Source of the DNA: Cryptomeria japonica | Lineage: Eukaryota; Streptophyta; Pinopsida; Cupressales; Cupressaceae | Length of the DNA stretch: 64,000 bases | Direction of reading: 5' to 3' | Assembly (NCBI RefSeq): GCF_030272615.1 | Contig: NC_081405.1 | Coordinates: 575,593,752 to 575,657,751 of the forward strand | Part shown: positions 35,781 through 47,872 of the stretch, piece after piece | Position numbering within the stretch: position 1 is the first letter of the stretch | Layout: every line of letters begins with the position of its first letter | The notes under the pieces: generated by a model | Told to the model about the DNA's origin: nothing | What the model saw: only the letters and a program-made list of their open reading frames with translations | The model's database searches: none | Position numbers and translations under genes: made by a program

Positions 35781-37527
35781 GGAAAAAGTAGTTCTCCTCT
35801 TCTTATAATAGCAGATGATATTAAAATTTGACTAGATTTTTTTTACTATTCTATTTAAGCATTAGTATTGTTGATGGTCAAAGATTCTTAAGATTCACAT
35901 TAAAAGGTAATAAATTATTGTATTACTTATATTCCTCGAAATTTATTTTGAACAATTGCACTGCAAATGTCCAAAAAAAATTTCTTTTTTAAAATATTTA
36001 TATATATTAATCAAAATAAATATTTATAATTTTTTTTATTCTTATACAAATATAAATCATGTTTTAAAGATAGTGCACACTAAGATCTTATGGTGAAGAT
36101 CCCATCTCACCAAAATGTACATATTCCAGATTAAAAGAAGACCATAGAAGTGTTGTGTGTCTAGTGAGGATGCAATTAGAGTTTCTAGGGAAGAAATTTA
36201 AACAAGCAAATATAGCTCTTTTCTATCCATTATGTAAGGAACACTTTCAATGATAGAAGTTGAAAATTTGATGCATAATATTTAACAATTACCTAATAGA
36301 TAAATATTTAAGATTTCTTGAAATGTTAGATTTTTTATAAAATTCTAGCTTAGTATTATTTAAATTGCTAGATCATTTAATTTATTATATATTTTACTCA
36401 AAAAAATTCCACAAATTTGGACAAATATAAATCAATTCAACTTTAATATATCAAAATTATTATTTTCTATAGAGTCATCACCAATTTTTAATTTTCATCG
36501 TTGATTCAAAATTAAATATAATAGTTCTCATGTATTCCATGAGGTAAAATATACCTACAATGTATAATGCTCAAGGGGGGTGAATTTGCTTTTGAAATGT
36601 TGATCCAAATAGAAATAATTGGTTGAAAACTAATTTTGGTCTTTGTGAGCATTAATTTTTTTTGTACATTGTATCAAACATAGCACAACCAAGTGTGTTA
36701 AATTATATTTTAAATTAGTTGTAAAAATTAAATATTAAATTTCTGCCCTTTAATCCCATAAATAATTTTCACCTTTGGACGTCTACTTTTCTATAAATAA
36801 ATTACTTATTTTGAAATGCACTGATTTGTCTTCGAAATTAATTAATTTTCCTAAATTTTACTAATACTTTCTAAAATTTTTTAAAAAATTCTATTGATAT
36901 AAAAAAATCAATAGTGAAACTATATTTTTTTTCAAAAGAAAGGAATGACTCCCTAAGAGACATTAATATTTCTTTCGAGAAACATTAACTATTTGTTGGG
37001 ATGATATATCTCTTTTTGAATGGGTTTCCTTTGAGTTATCCCAATTTTAGGCCCACATTTTGTTAAATAGAATATAACCTTATACATGAACCATCAAGGA
37101 TTCCAACAAACATTGTTTTCTAATTTTCCATTACCTATATTATTGAAAAGTAACTTAAATGGCATGTATTTCCCTTATTCAATTATCAATAATATTATCT
37201 TTTATTCCTTATTTGAAGGATATATTAATGCTATTTTACATGGTTTTTGAGACATTTTGCTTACTAGAGTTAACTTTTGTAAGTAAAATCTTCATATTTT
37301 TCTACAAGGGTTTGATGATGGATATGGGTGACTCCTCTTTGGTCACTATGTTTGATGATGCTGCTACTTTTTGGGCCTTTCAGGCTTTCTGTTTTGAGGG
37401 CCTTTTGACCTATTCAGATTTTGTAACGGAACTCTGATCTTCATCATTTATGGGTATGGATATGTTAGCCAATTTTTATGTGTACCTGTTCAAGGTTCCT
37501 TGGCCTCTATTTTGGATTTTTGTGTTG
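35781..37527 (+). other. No gene recognised; AT-rich DNA
   Basis: Homopolymer-rich AT sequence up to about 37300. The last 200 bp are less biased. The 92-residue frame at 37159-37437 is hydrophobic and Phe-rich, as expected by chance from T-rich DNA. Confidence 0.4.
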
Positions 37528-37584
37528 CTTTGTGGTGCAGGGACACCTCATTAACACTCCAATCTTGACTCTAAGGATGAAGAC
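37517..37584 (+). repeat. 68-bp duplication flanking Copia-3, left copy
   Basis: Ends exactly at the first base of the Copia-3 5' LTR. It matches 45294-45361 with two mismatches. It comprises 16 bp of host DNA (including CTTTG) and the first 52 bp of the Gypsy-B LTR. Confidence 0.92.
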
Positions 37585-39099
37585 TGTTGGCATTATAATA
37601 GACAAGGAGAGATTGTTGCATTTCAATAAGGATATTGAGAAGGTTGTTGATGATTATGGATATAACTGATTAAGGATGTTTACTATCTTAATATTATTAT
37701 TTTGTCATTGATGTCAAGAAATTGATTTTCTAATTCAGTATAATGTTGCCATATCTTGAAAAGTATGATTTGATGAGTATAAAGATGTCGGTAAAAGACA
37801 CAGAAAGAATGTGATGAATAAGGGGAGGAATAAGTTATTCAATGGGAAACTATTATTGAGTTAGACAATGATGAGATCATGATGTTTAGATTGTTTTGAT
37901 ATACTACATATGTTATTGATTGTAAGGTTAATACTATACTATGTTACCAAGCAAAGAACCTAGTCAGTAAACCTTAAGGAACCTAGTCGGTAAACCCTAA
38001 GGTTATTGCTATCGGTTAATGAAGGCAAAATGTCTATCGAGTGAAGTTTAGTATTTAGCGAGTTGCAACCGAGTAGTAACAAAATGCATTGAATGAATAA
38101 AAGCATTATTTAATGAAGGAAGTTGATGAGCTGGCTATGATTAAATGATTGGTATGTTGTGCTTTAAGTTTCTTAAAAAATCTATGGCAAAGGAAAATGG
38201 GCAAGAAGATCTACAGCTCAAATTGAACCGCAATACCCTAGCACAAGTTCCAAGAAATGTATGCAAGTTCCAAGGTGGGGTAAAATGTTTTTCAGATCGA
38301 AGGATACATTGAACCTGGTCAAAGTTTGAAGATCTGATGGCTATGATTGACCATAGGAAATGTGATCAAGGAGATTAAGTAGTCAGCAAATTGTTTATAT
38401 ATAAGGAACTATTGATAAACAGTGTATGCGGGCAAATGTATGCACAGGGATGCTACATAGTGATTATCGAGCACAAAAGCTCAAAGACTTGTTTGAATAA
38501 TAGAGTATAGAGCCCAACAGATAGACAAGATAAGTCCTATTGTATTGAGCAAATAAGAATCTTCTTTAGCATTTTAGATGTGAAGTTGCAGATAGATTTT
38601 TATTACTGTTATTTTGTGAAGTGATAGAAAATCTCTTAACCGAGTGGACTTAATAGTCTTATTTGTAAAACCCTCTAGCAAGGTGACATTTTGATTGAGT
38701 GTTTGAAATCTTTTAATAAGGTCACTTCTAACAAGGTGAAGATCCTAATAGATCTAAGGGAAATCCCTTAACCGGGTCACATCTAGCAATGTGTTTGTAA
38801 TCTTTAACAGGATTTGCTTTTAATGGAGCATACTCTAGAAGAGTATATTTCTTAGTGGGTCCAAAATCCCATAGTGGTTTTCCCTATTTGGGTTTCCACA
38901 TTAAATCTGGTGTTATGAGTGTTACGATGTTTATATGCTTTTGAGTTTGCATGTTTAGCAGTTTTGGTTATATTACTGAAGTATATGTTACCAAGGTTGA
39001 ATCTGTTGTTTTTATGAAAGATTAAGTTTGTATGATTCACCCCCCATCTCATCTTGTTAGCTATTGGAGTTGTACTTACATTAAGTATCAGAACTATCA
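37585..39099 (+). repeat. 5' LTR of Copia-3
   Basis: TGTTGGCATTATAA ... AACTATCA, 1515 bp. It holds two copies of a 23-bp unit (GAACCTAGTCAGTAAACCTT type) at 37956 and 37979. Confidence 0.92.
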
Positions 39100-39101
39100 A
39101 T

Positions 39102-39113
39102 TGGTATCAGAGC
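39102..39113 (+). other. Copia-3 primer binding site
   Basis: TGGTATCAGAGC, a perfect initiator Met-tRNA complement, two bases after the LTR. Confidence 0.93.
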
Positions 39114-39160
39114 TTTGGACTCCAGAAGAAAAGTTTAAAGGTACTTGAGGTAAAGATCTA

Positions 39161-40792
39161 ATGATGTATAAGAGGGATGCACCGAAGTTGAACAAGTCAT
39201 GTTTCTCTACATGGTAGAAAAGGATGAAGCTGCACCTATCAAGAGTTGGAGAATATGCTATATATTATCTGGAAAATGATTTCATTACACTGAGAACCTA
39301 TCCATTGACAATGGAAGAGATAAAAGCAAAGCAAGAACATATTCAAGCAATGATTGAAATAACAACTGCATTGACCGATTCAGAGTTTAATGATCTAGAA
39401 GGCTGCAATGATGCAAAGGCAATGTGGGACAAGCTCATATCTGTGTATGGTGGAGATGAACATGTTCAAAGAGAAAAAGTGGATATTCTAAGAGGACAAC
39501 TTGAATCTATGAGTATGAATGAAGGTGAGAACATAACCTAGTACAGTACAAGACTAAAGGAGATTGTCAATCAAATCAAAGGAGCAGGTGGAACTATTGA
39601 AGAAAAGGATATAAAAAGTAAGTTATTAAGAACCCTTCTACCAGCTTATGCAATCTGAGTCTCTGCAATCAATGAATTAAGGTTTGTACCCAATATGTCA
39701 GTTTCTTTAGATGCTATTATTGATAAGCTACATGCATTTGAGTTAAGTAACTTTCATAATAGTGGGTCATCGGTAAATAAAGTTGTATCTGCATTTAGTT
39801 CTTTTCATATTGGTGAGTCTAATGATTACAATGATAGAATGAGTAAGTACACTAAAGGGGATCACAGTGGAGCAAGTCAAAGATTTCGCAAGAACATGGA
39901 GGAAGTACACAAACTGTATGAGGAAATCAGAAGGCCAGAAGAGCTTGAAGCACTATTAGCCAGAAGGTTACCGAGAGGCAAAGGTAAGTATAAAGGAAAA
40001 CTACCTTTGAAATATTTCAATTGTGATAAGATAGGACATATGGCTTCTAACTATCTTGACAAAGAATCTACTAAAAAGAGAGATTACCAAGATGACAGAC
40101 AGAAAGATAATCGTTACAGAGGATACCGAGAATTCAGAAGAAGAGATAGAAAGTCATGCTTAATTGCTGATGAGGAATCCAATGATGATAAATCAGATGA
40201 AATTGATACAGAGGAAGTAGTTTATGTGGCTATCAAAGATGGATCAGATGAAGAAAGGTATGAAGAAAAAGCCCTAATATCTCACATAAATATTAATGAT
40301 TCTTGGATCATAGATAGTGGATGCTCAAATCACATGACAGGTGATAAACACAAGTTTTTTATGTTAGAAGACTATGATGGAGGCTATGTAAGATTTGGTA
40401 ATGATGCACCATTTCCAGTAAAAGGTAAAGGATCTATAACACTTCTTGACAATGGAAGATGCAATGATTTTTATTGGGTTGAAGGTTTGAAATACAATTT
40501 GTTGAGTGTAGCACATCTAAACAATACAGGATACCGAATAGAATTTCAGAAAGGAATTGTCAAAGTTTATGACAAGCAAGCAGAGTTAGCTGCTAACAGG
40601 ACACAAACAAAAGGTAACACATTTCACCTTGACTCAACTTGGAACAAGTGTCTATATGCAAAGATAGATGATACCTGGTTATGGCATAAAAGGTTTTGTC
40701 ATGTAAATTTTGATAATCTGATCAAAATAAATAAGAATCACCGAGTAAGAGGTCTACCGAGTTTGGAAAAGCCTGAGAATGCTATGTATTGA
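39161..40792 (+). pseudogene. Copia-3 gag, protease and pre-integrase
   Basis: One frame from the ATG at 39161 to 40792 with stops at about 39215, 39539-39541 (TAG where Gln is expected) and about 39656 (TGA, probably an old CGA Arg). The UBN2-type gag core is followed by a basic segment and the zinc knuckle YFNCDKIGHMASNYLD (first and last Cys replaced by Tyr). The protease motif SWIIDSGCSNHMTGD has its active-site DSG intact, and TWLWHKRFCHVNF is the pre-integrase domain. A TGA at 40791-40793 follows NAMY. Best preserved: 365 open residues from 39695. Confidence 0.88.
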
Positions 40793-40801
40793 GGATGCCA
40801 G

Positions 40802-41805
40802 ATGGGTAAAATGATAAGATCAAGCTTTACAAGTAAGTCCTACACTTCAAAGGGAATTTTAGATCTTGTGCACTCTGATCTTTGTGGTCCGATGAAAGTT
40901 CAAAGTTATTACGGTGATAAATATTTCATATTATTTGTGGATGATTACTCAAGGATGATGTCAGTTATGTTTTTAAAAGAAAATCAGAAGCTTTTCAAAT
41001 GTTTAAATAGTACAAGGCAAGAGTTGAAAATGAAACAGGAAGACAACTGAAATGTCTTAGATCAGATAGAGGAGGAGAGTTCACATCTGATGAGTTCAAC
41101 TTATTCTACAATGATCATGGTATTCAAAGACAAGTCTCTGCACTGAGAACTCCACAATAAAATGGAATAGCTAAGAGAGGAAACAGATCTATTGTGGATT
41201 GTGCCAAAACTCTGATGATTGAAAAGAAAGTGCCACAAACATTTAGGAGAGAAGCAATAAGCACAGCAATTTACACCTTGAGCCGAGTATAACTGAAGAA
41301 AGGAACTTTGAAGACACCATATGAAATCTGGTATGACAAGAAACCTAATGTAAGTTATTTTAAAATCTTTGGAAGTAGATGCTATGTACACAAGGATGAT
41401 AGAAATGGCAAGTTTGATCAGAAAAGTGAAGAAGGAACATTTCTTGGTTATTCTTCTAGAAGTAAAGCATTTAAATGTCTAATCAAATCATCTAACAAAA
41501 TAGTAGAAAGTGCAAATGTGAAAACTGAAGAATTTTCTGAAAGAAATGATGAAGGAAACTCCAAAGAACCAGAAGATTATGATGAATTTGTCTATGTTCA
41601 ATCGACAAGTCCTACCAAGAAAACTGCAGAAGGAAATGAAGAGAATATCCAGTTACCGAGTGATGAAGAAGATCATACAGAGCCTACCGAGCCTTTATTA
41701 GCCAAGTATGTCAGAAGACATCATGCATCAAGTCAGATTATAGGAGATAAGGGTGATCCAGTGATGACAAGAAACAAACTGAGACATAACACGTCTGATA
41801 TCTAA
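40802..41805 (+). pseudogene. Copia-3 integrase, catalytic Glu replaced
   Basis: The integrase core begins GILDLVHSDLCGPM (Asp 1 present). The frame shifts near 40985, then reads LRSDRGGEF (Asp 2 present). In the next motif Lys (AAG, 41173-41175) stands where the catalytic Glu is expected (NGIAKRGN), so it is inactive. TAA replaces Gln at 41158-41160 and 41290-41292. Next come the conserved YEIWYDKKPNVSYFKIFGS and GTFLGYSSRSKAF, then an acidic linker. Another frameshift lies near 41795. Confidence 0.88.
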
Positions 41806-41821
41806 ATTTGAACCAAGGATA

Positions 41822-42724
41822 GTGAAAGAGGCATTTAACAGTGAAGATTGGATAAATGCTATGATAGAAGAGATTGATCAAATCAAGAAGAATGACACAT
41901 GGACACTGGTCCCAAGATCGAAGGACAAAAATGCAATCGGTACAAAGTGGATTTTCAGAAACAAGCTGAATGAAAAAGGTGAGGTCATTCGAAATAAAGC
42001 AAGACTAGTTTGCAAAGGTTATGCCCAAGAAGAAGGAATTGATTATGGTGAGACTTTTGCACCTGTGCCAAGACTTGAAGGAGTAAGAACATTGTTGGCA
42101 TATGCTACTTACAAGAATTTCAAGGTATATCAAATGGATGTCAAATCTGCATTTTTGAATGGTATATTAGAAGAAGAAGTTTTTATTGAACAACCTGAAG
42201 GACTTGTTGAAGACAAGAATAAAGATTAGGTATGTAAATTGAACAAAGCTTTATATGGTTTGAAACAAGCACCTAGAGCATGGTATGAAATATTGCACTC
42301 TTATTTAATCAAGATTAGTTTTATAAGAACAAGTGAAAACATCAATATGTACATGAAGAATGATGAAAATGGAATACTGATCTGAGCCATATTTGTTGAT
42401 GATATTATCTTTTGTGGAAATGACTCTTTATGCAAGAACTTTGGAAATGAAATGAGCAAAGAATTTGAGATGTCATTAATCGATGAGATAAAGTATTTTA
42501 TAGGTTTACAGATACTACAAATGAAAAATGAGATTTTCATTACTCAATCCAAGTACACAAAGAGAATCTTGAAGAAATTTAGAATGGAGGATTCAAAACC
42601 AGTAAGTACTCCTATGACTACCAACTGTAAACTATCAAAGAATGATGAATCTGCATCTATTGATGACTTTATCAATCCATTATTGGAAAGCTACAATATG
42701 TTGTTCACAGCAGGCCAGATATAG
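41822..42724 (+). pseudogene. Copia-3 reverse transcriptase
   Basis: RVT_2 domain: KNAIGTKWIFRNKLNEKGEV, ARLVCKGYAQEEGIDYGETF, YQMDVKSAFLNG (first Asp), ALYGLKQAPRAWYE, FVDDIIFCGND (catalytic box, Phe for Tyr), KYFIGLQI and QSKYTKRIL. Stops are TAG at 42227-42229 (a Trp in DWVCKLNKAL-like relatives) and a TGA just before the FVDD box. The frame slips near 42690. Apart from these the RT looks catalytically complete. Confidence 0.9.
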
Positions 42725-43341
42725 CACATGCAGTAGGTATAGTTGCAAGATTCTCAGCAGATCCTAAGGAAACACACATGACAACAATCAAGAGAATTTT
42801 TAGATACTTGAAAGGCACTGAGGATTATGGCTTAGTATATCAGAAAGGAAATGACTTTGATTTAAAAGTTTATACTGATGCTAATTGGGTAGACAACATT
42901 GATGATAGGAAAAGCACAAGTGGAGGATCTTTCTTTTTAGGAGAAAGACTAGTGGGTTGGCTTAGCAAGAAATAAGGATGTGTTTCACAAACAATAGCAG
43001 AAGCTGAATACATTGCTGCAGCATTGAATTGTACCAACATAGCATGGATCAAACAACTGTTGGATGGTATAAATGAGAAAGTTGCTAATCCAGTAACTAT
43101 ATTCTTTGATAATACTAGTACCATTAACATTTCAAAGAATCCAGTTATGCACTCTAAGACAAAGCACACGTCTATCAAATATCATTATATTAGAGAAGAA
43201 GCTCAAGAGAAGAAAGTGGTGTTAGAGTATGTTAGCACAAAGGAACAAATAGCAGATATATTCACCAAGCCACTGCCAAGGGACACTTTTGAGTATCTCG
43301 AAAGTAAGTTAGGGGTCCTACCCCTATCTTTCATTCACTGA
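42725..43341 (+). pseudogene. Copia-3 RNase H and pol C-terminus
   Basis: VYTDANWVDNIDDRKSTSGG (Asp 1), QTIAEAEYIAAA (Glu), TIFFDNTSTINISKNPVMHS (Asp 3) and KTKHTSIKYHYIRE are all present, so the RNase H active site looks complete. One TAA at 42973-42975 replaces an expected Gln (KKQxCVS). The ORF ends with DIFTKPLPRDTFEYLESKLG and a natural-looking stop at 43341. Confidence 0.9.
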
Positions 43342-43713
43342 CCAAGTTCAGTGAAAGCATCAATTCAATGACTCTACACGATATCTTTTAGGAGTTGATG
43401 TTGATTTACACACTTTAGGATGTTTTTTAAAGGTGTGTAGGAAACAATACAGGGAACAGGAATTGTAGATAAAATGCTCTGACCGAGACTAAGTTGACAT
43501 AACAACAGGTAATCACTTCATACAAGAATAAATTATGTTTTAGTTCTTTACTTTTTGGCATTGTTGTCAAAGGGGGAGAAGACTGGAGAAAAGGAGTGGA
43601 TACTAATGTATGGGGGAGAATACTGATGACAGGGGGAGAGCATTTCAGCATTTAAGAATCTCACAGAAATCCGAATCAATTAGGTCAAATCAATTGGTTT
43701 TGCCATCAATGCC

Positions 43714-43725
43714 GAAGGGGGATAT
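43714..43725 (+). other. Copia-3 polypurine tract
   Basis: GAAGGGGGATAT directly precedes the 3' LTR. A similar AAAGGGGGAGAA lies upstream at about 43569, in the long untranslated stretch 43342-43725. Confidence 0.85.
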
Positions 43726-45293
43726 TGTTGGCATTATAACAAACAAGGAGAGATTGTTGGGATTATAACAGTCAAGGAGAGATTGTTGGCATTTCAATAA
43801 GGATATTGAGAAGGTTGTTGATGATTATGGATATAACTGATTAAGGATGTTTACTGTCTTAATATTGTTATTTTGTCATTGATGTCAAGAAATTGATTTT
43901 CTAATTCAGTATGATGTAGCCATATCTTTAAAAGTATGATTTGATGAGTATAAAGATGTCAGTAAAAGACATAGAAATAATGTGATGAATAAGGGGAGGA
44001 AAAAGTTATTCAATGGGAAACTATTACTGAGTTAGACAATGATGAGATCATGATGTTTAGATTGTTTTGATATCCTACATATGTTATTGATTATAAGGTT
44101 AATACTATACAATGTTACTGAGCAAAGAACCTATCGATAAACCCTAAGGAACCTAGTAGGTAAACCTTAAGGAACCTAGTCGGTAAACCCTAAGGTTATC
44201 GCTATCGGTTAATGAAGGTAGAATGTCTACCAAGTGAAGTTTAGTATTTACTGAGTTGCGACTGAGTAGTAACAGAATGCATTGAATGAATAAAAGTATT
44301 ATTTAATGAAGGAAGCTGATGAGCTAGCTATGATTAAATGATTGGTATGCCATGCATGAAGTTTGTTAAAGAATCTATGGCAAAGGAAAATTGGCAGGAA
44401 GATCTAAATCTTTGATTGAACCGCAATACCCTAGCACAAGTTCCAAGAAATGTATGCAAGTTCCAAGGCGGGGTAAAACATTTTTCATATCGAAGGATAC
44501 ATTGAACCTGGTCAAAGTTTGAAGATCTAATGGCTATGATTGATCATGGGAAATGTGATCAAGGAGATTAAGCGGTCAGTAGATTGTTTATAAATAAGGA
44601 ACTGCTGATAAACAATGTATGTGGGCAAATGTATGCACAGGGATGCTACATAGTGATTTCCGAGCACAGAAGCTCAAAGACCTATTTGAATAATAGAGTA
44701 TAGAGCCCAGTAGATGGACAAGATAAGTCCTATTGTATTGAGAAAATAAGAATCTACTTTAGCATTTTAGATGTGAAGTTACAGATAGATTTTTATTACT
44801 GTTATTTTGTGAAGTGATAGAAAATCTCTTAACTGAGTGGACTTAACAGTCTTATTTGTAAAACCCTCTAGCAAGGTGACATTCTGAAAGAGTGTTTGAA
44901 ATCCTTTAACAAGGTCACTTCTAACAAGGTGAAGATCCAAATAGATCTGAGGGAAATCCCTTAACCGGGTCACATCTAGCAATGTGTTTGTAATCTTTAA
45001 CAGGATTTGCTTTTAACTGAGCATACTCTAGAAGAGTATATTTCTTAGTGGGTCCGAAATCCCACAGTGGTTTTTCCCTATTTGGGTTTGGACGTTAAAT
45101 CTAGTGTTATAAGTGTTATGATGTTTATATGCTTTTGAGTTTGCATGTTTAGCAGTTTTGGTTATATTATTGAAGTATATGTTACCAAGGTTGAATCTGT
45201 TGTTTTTATGAAAGATTAAGTTTGTATGATTCACCCCCACTCTCATCTTGTTAGCTATTGGATCTTTACTTACATTAAGTATCAGAACTATCA
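43726..45293 (+). repeat. 3' LTR of Copia-3
   Basis: 1568 bp, TGTTGGCATT ... AACTATCA. Compared with the 5' LTR it has a tandem copy of its own first 30 bp or so (units at 43731 and 43761) and three rather than two copies of the 23-bp unit (44127, 44149, 44172). Confidence 0.92.
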
Positions 45294-45361
45294 TTTTTGT
45301 GTTGCTTTGTGGTGTAGGGACACCTCATTAACACTCCAATATTGACTCTAAGGATGAAGAC
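45294..45361 (+). repeat. 68-bp duplication flanking Copia-3, right copy
   Basis: Begins at the first base after the Copia-3 3' LTR and continues into the rest of the Gypsy-B LTR. Two mismatches against 37517-37584. Confidence 0.92.
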
Positions 45362-46781
45362 TAGGAACATGATAGTGTCTTAGTGTGTCTTGTGGTCCAC
45401 GTACTCAATAAACCCCACCATGTAAGCCCATGTCACCAATTAGGCAATTTGATAAGCCCATTGGGACAATGTGGTCAATACAGGTAGTAGATGGTTTAGT
45501 TTTATATTTGATAGTTCTTTGATTTTTAGGAGTTTTTGGTTGATCCATGTTTGTGGATCCCTACCCTAGAAAGTATGACAACATTTTGTGCAAAATTGTA
45601 AAATTGCAACTTTTGAAAAATGCAACTTTTGAGTGCAAAAGTGCAACTCTTTGAAATATGATTGGGGGATGCCTTTCTGTGGCTCCAACCTACTCCAAAT
45701 TAGGTTGGAAACCATTGGAGAGTTGTATAAGACTTATGGACATGATTCCCAAGGTTGTTGCTCTAGTTATTGGAGTTTGTGAAGTAATAAAACACTAAAA
45801 TAGTGCAGTTTTCCCAGAAATTCTGAGTTTGTAGTAGTTGCATGTGCTGTAGGGATTGATTTGAACCACACCATCCATGGAGTAGATAAAGCATTGAAAT
45901 GTATTTTCTTTGGTGGTGGTTTGAGGTACTAATTGTTCCAGATTAGTGAGAACCCTCCATTATTTTGACTGCAACCCAAAAATTGAGGGTTTGGAGAGGG
46001 TATTGGATCAACATGGCCTTATCTTGCACTATTTTCCACTAGAAGACTCTTCCTTTTGAGGGATGTAGGATAAGCCTCTTTAATTTAGATTTTTCATGGG
46101 TTGTTGAAGGGGAAGCTTGGTTGTTTGGAGAAAGGAGCAAAATTAGGTAGGCATCTCCATGTGACTACCTAGGACAAGATTTAGGACAGACATCGTAAAA
46201 CATCACATCGGTGGATTGCAGGCATGAAACCCTATAATTAGAGGTTAATAACCATCCCCCATATTTCCATAGAGTTGGTTTTCTAGTTTGAGTCCATTGA
46301 TTGGTAGTTGCTTTAAAAAATAGGCCTAATTGCCCCTATTAGGTCTCTTGGCCCCTAAAGGGTTTAGACCATGTAATTGTAGGTCGGATCAAACCATTTT
46401 GGGAATCAGTACAACTTCAAAAAGGTTGTCTGAAATGGTAATTTTTTTATATAGGTGTGTGGAACATTTTGGAGTTAAGATCCATTTTATTGCCAAATAG
46501 GTCTATAAGCCTAAGGGGTAGGTTTCTAAAGGAGGTATAAGGAACTGGAGCCTAATCTCAAAACCAATTCTTAAGCCCTTAGGAGTAGGGTGTAATTGGA
46601 TGGTGTAGGGTAGATATGGAGGAATTTACTCATCTTGAGTAGGCCCATGCCTAGTGAACTTGTGAGTAGACTCATCCAAGCTGTGGAACCCTTCCTTGCA
46701 GGACCGTTGTGATCATTAGGGGGTTATAAGTCTAACCATGTTTGGGCTTGTCCGTAGGTGTGTGGGTAGGGCTCTGCATCA
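45310..46781 (+). repeat. 5' LTR of Gypsy-B
   Basis: TGGTGTAGGGACACC ... CTGCATCA, aligned with 50002-51512. The 3' copy has about 40 additional bases near 51265. The first 52 bp are duplicated on the far side of Copia-3. Confidence 0.9.
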
Positions 46782-46783
46782 AG

Positions 46784-46793
46784 TGGTATCAAA
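46784..46793 (+). other. Gypsy-B primer binding site
   Basis: TGGTATCAAA, a Met-type site with decay in its last bases, two bases after the LTR. Confidence 0.75.
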
Positions 46794-46794
46794 T

Positions 46795-47872
46795 AAGGCT
46801 TGGGTAGAGTTTTAGATTGGATCATACAAGGATAGATTCCTATTTGATATAGCCAAGATGGATGCATGCCATCTCTTGTTTGGGAGACCATGGCAGTATG
46901 ACTTGAAATCTCATCATGATGGGTTGAGAAACACCTATTCATTCACTAACGATGGTAAGGTGATATAACTCTTACCTCTAATAGAGGAATATATGGAATC
47001 AAAAGGGATGGAGGCCAAAGTGTTGATGGTAGAAGGAAAATAGTTCATGAAGGAGATTGCAGAGAAAGGTGTAGTTTTTTATGTCCTCATGCCTAGCCCC
47101 AAGGTAACAAGGAAAGAGTAGTTTGCAGAAGAGAAATAAGGGGGACAAAAGCATATGGACCTTGCAGTCATACATTTGCTTGATAAGCATCAAGGCATCA
47201 TCTCAGATGTAATGCCAAGATTGCTACCACCGGTGAGAGACATCAGTAATTGCATAGATATGATCCCTAGATCTAATCTTGCAAACAAAGTAGCCTAAAA
47301 ACTCACTCCAGACTAGAATGCAGAAATGGCAAGGTAGATTGAAGAATCGCTTGAATTAGGACTGATTGGCAAGAACTTAAGCCCATGTGTAGTACCTGTT
47401 ATCCTTGCACCCATGAAATAAGGCACTTGGAGGCTTTGTACAAACTCAAGGGCCATGAACAAGATAACTATAGGGTATAGGTTCCCAATCCCTAGGATAG
47501 AGGATTTGCTTGATTGCTTGAGAAGTGCTAAGTATTTCACCAAAATGGATCTAAAAAGTGGATACCATCAGATTAGAATAAGGCAAGGGGATGAATGGAA
47601 ACAACATTAAAACCAATGAGGCATTATATGAATGGAAAGTCATACCATTTGGGTTATCCAATGCCCCTACTACCTTTATGAGGTTGATGAATGAAGTCTT
47701 GGTGTAATTTATAGGAAAATTTATCACAGTATACCTAGATGATATCTTGATCTTTAGTGACACAAGGGAAGAACACCTCAAACATATAGATATGGTTCTC
47801 AAAAGGTTACATGAAGAGCAACTAATGATCAATTTGGATAAGTGTTTGTTCATGTAGGAGGAGATCATCTTC
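46795..47872 (+). pseudogene. Gypsy-B protease end and reverse transcriptase
   Basis: Within about 40 bases of the primer site the frame already reads DIAKMDACHLLFGRPWQYDL, the stretch between protease and RT in chromoviruses. Gag and the protease active site are therefore missing. The RT follows: [19 protein letters not shown] (first Asp), [20 protein letters not shown] and VYLDDILIFS at 47732 (catalytic pair intact). TAG and TAA stops occur in several places (for example before GTWRLC), and a small frameshift occurs near 47605. Confidence 0.87.

Larger units (their letters stand above)
37585..45293 (+). mobile_element. Copia-3: near full-length Ty1/copia element
   Basis: LTRs 37585-39099 and 43726-45293, primer site, gag to RNase H, and polypurine tract are all present. 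The coding region changes frame about three times and has several stops. In a sampled stretch of about 190 aligned LTR bases I counted roughly ten differences, so it is old but younger than Copia-1. Lineage wording (long gag-pol, Met primer) is SIRE/Maximus-like, an inference. It inserted into the Gypsy-B 5' LTR, 52 bp from its start. Confidence 0.94.

Noticed and set aside
37159-37437. 92-residue frame as a membrane protein gene
   Set aside because: Phe/Leu/Ile-rich because the DNA is T-rich; no start context, domain or neighbour supports it.
37580-45298. Ordinary 5-bp target duplication for Copia-3
   Set aside because: The bases before the 5' LTR (AAGAC) and after the 3' LTR (TTTTT) do not match; the 68-bp repeat is the only flanking duplication.
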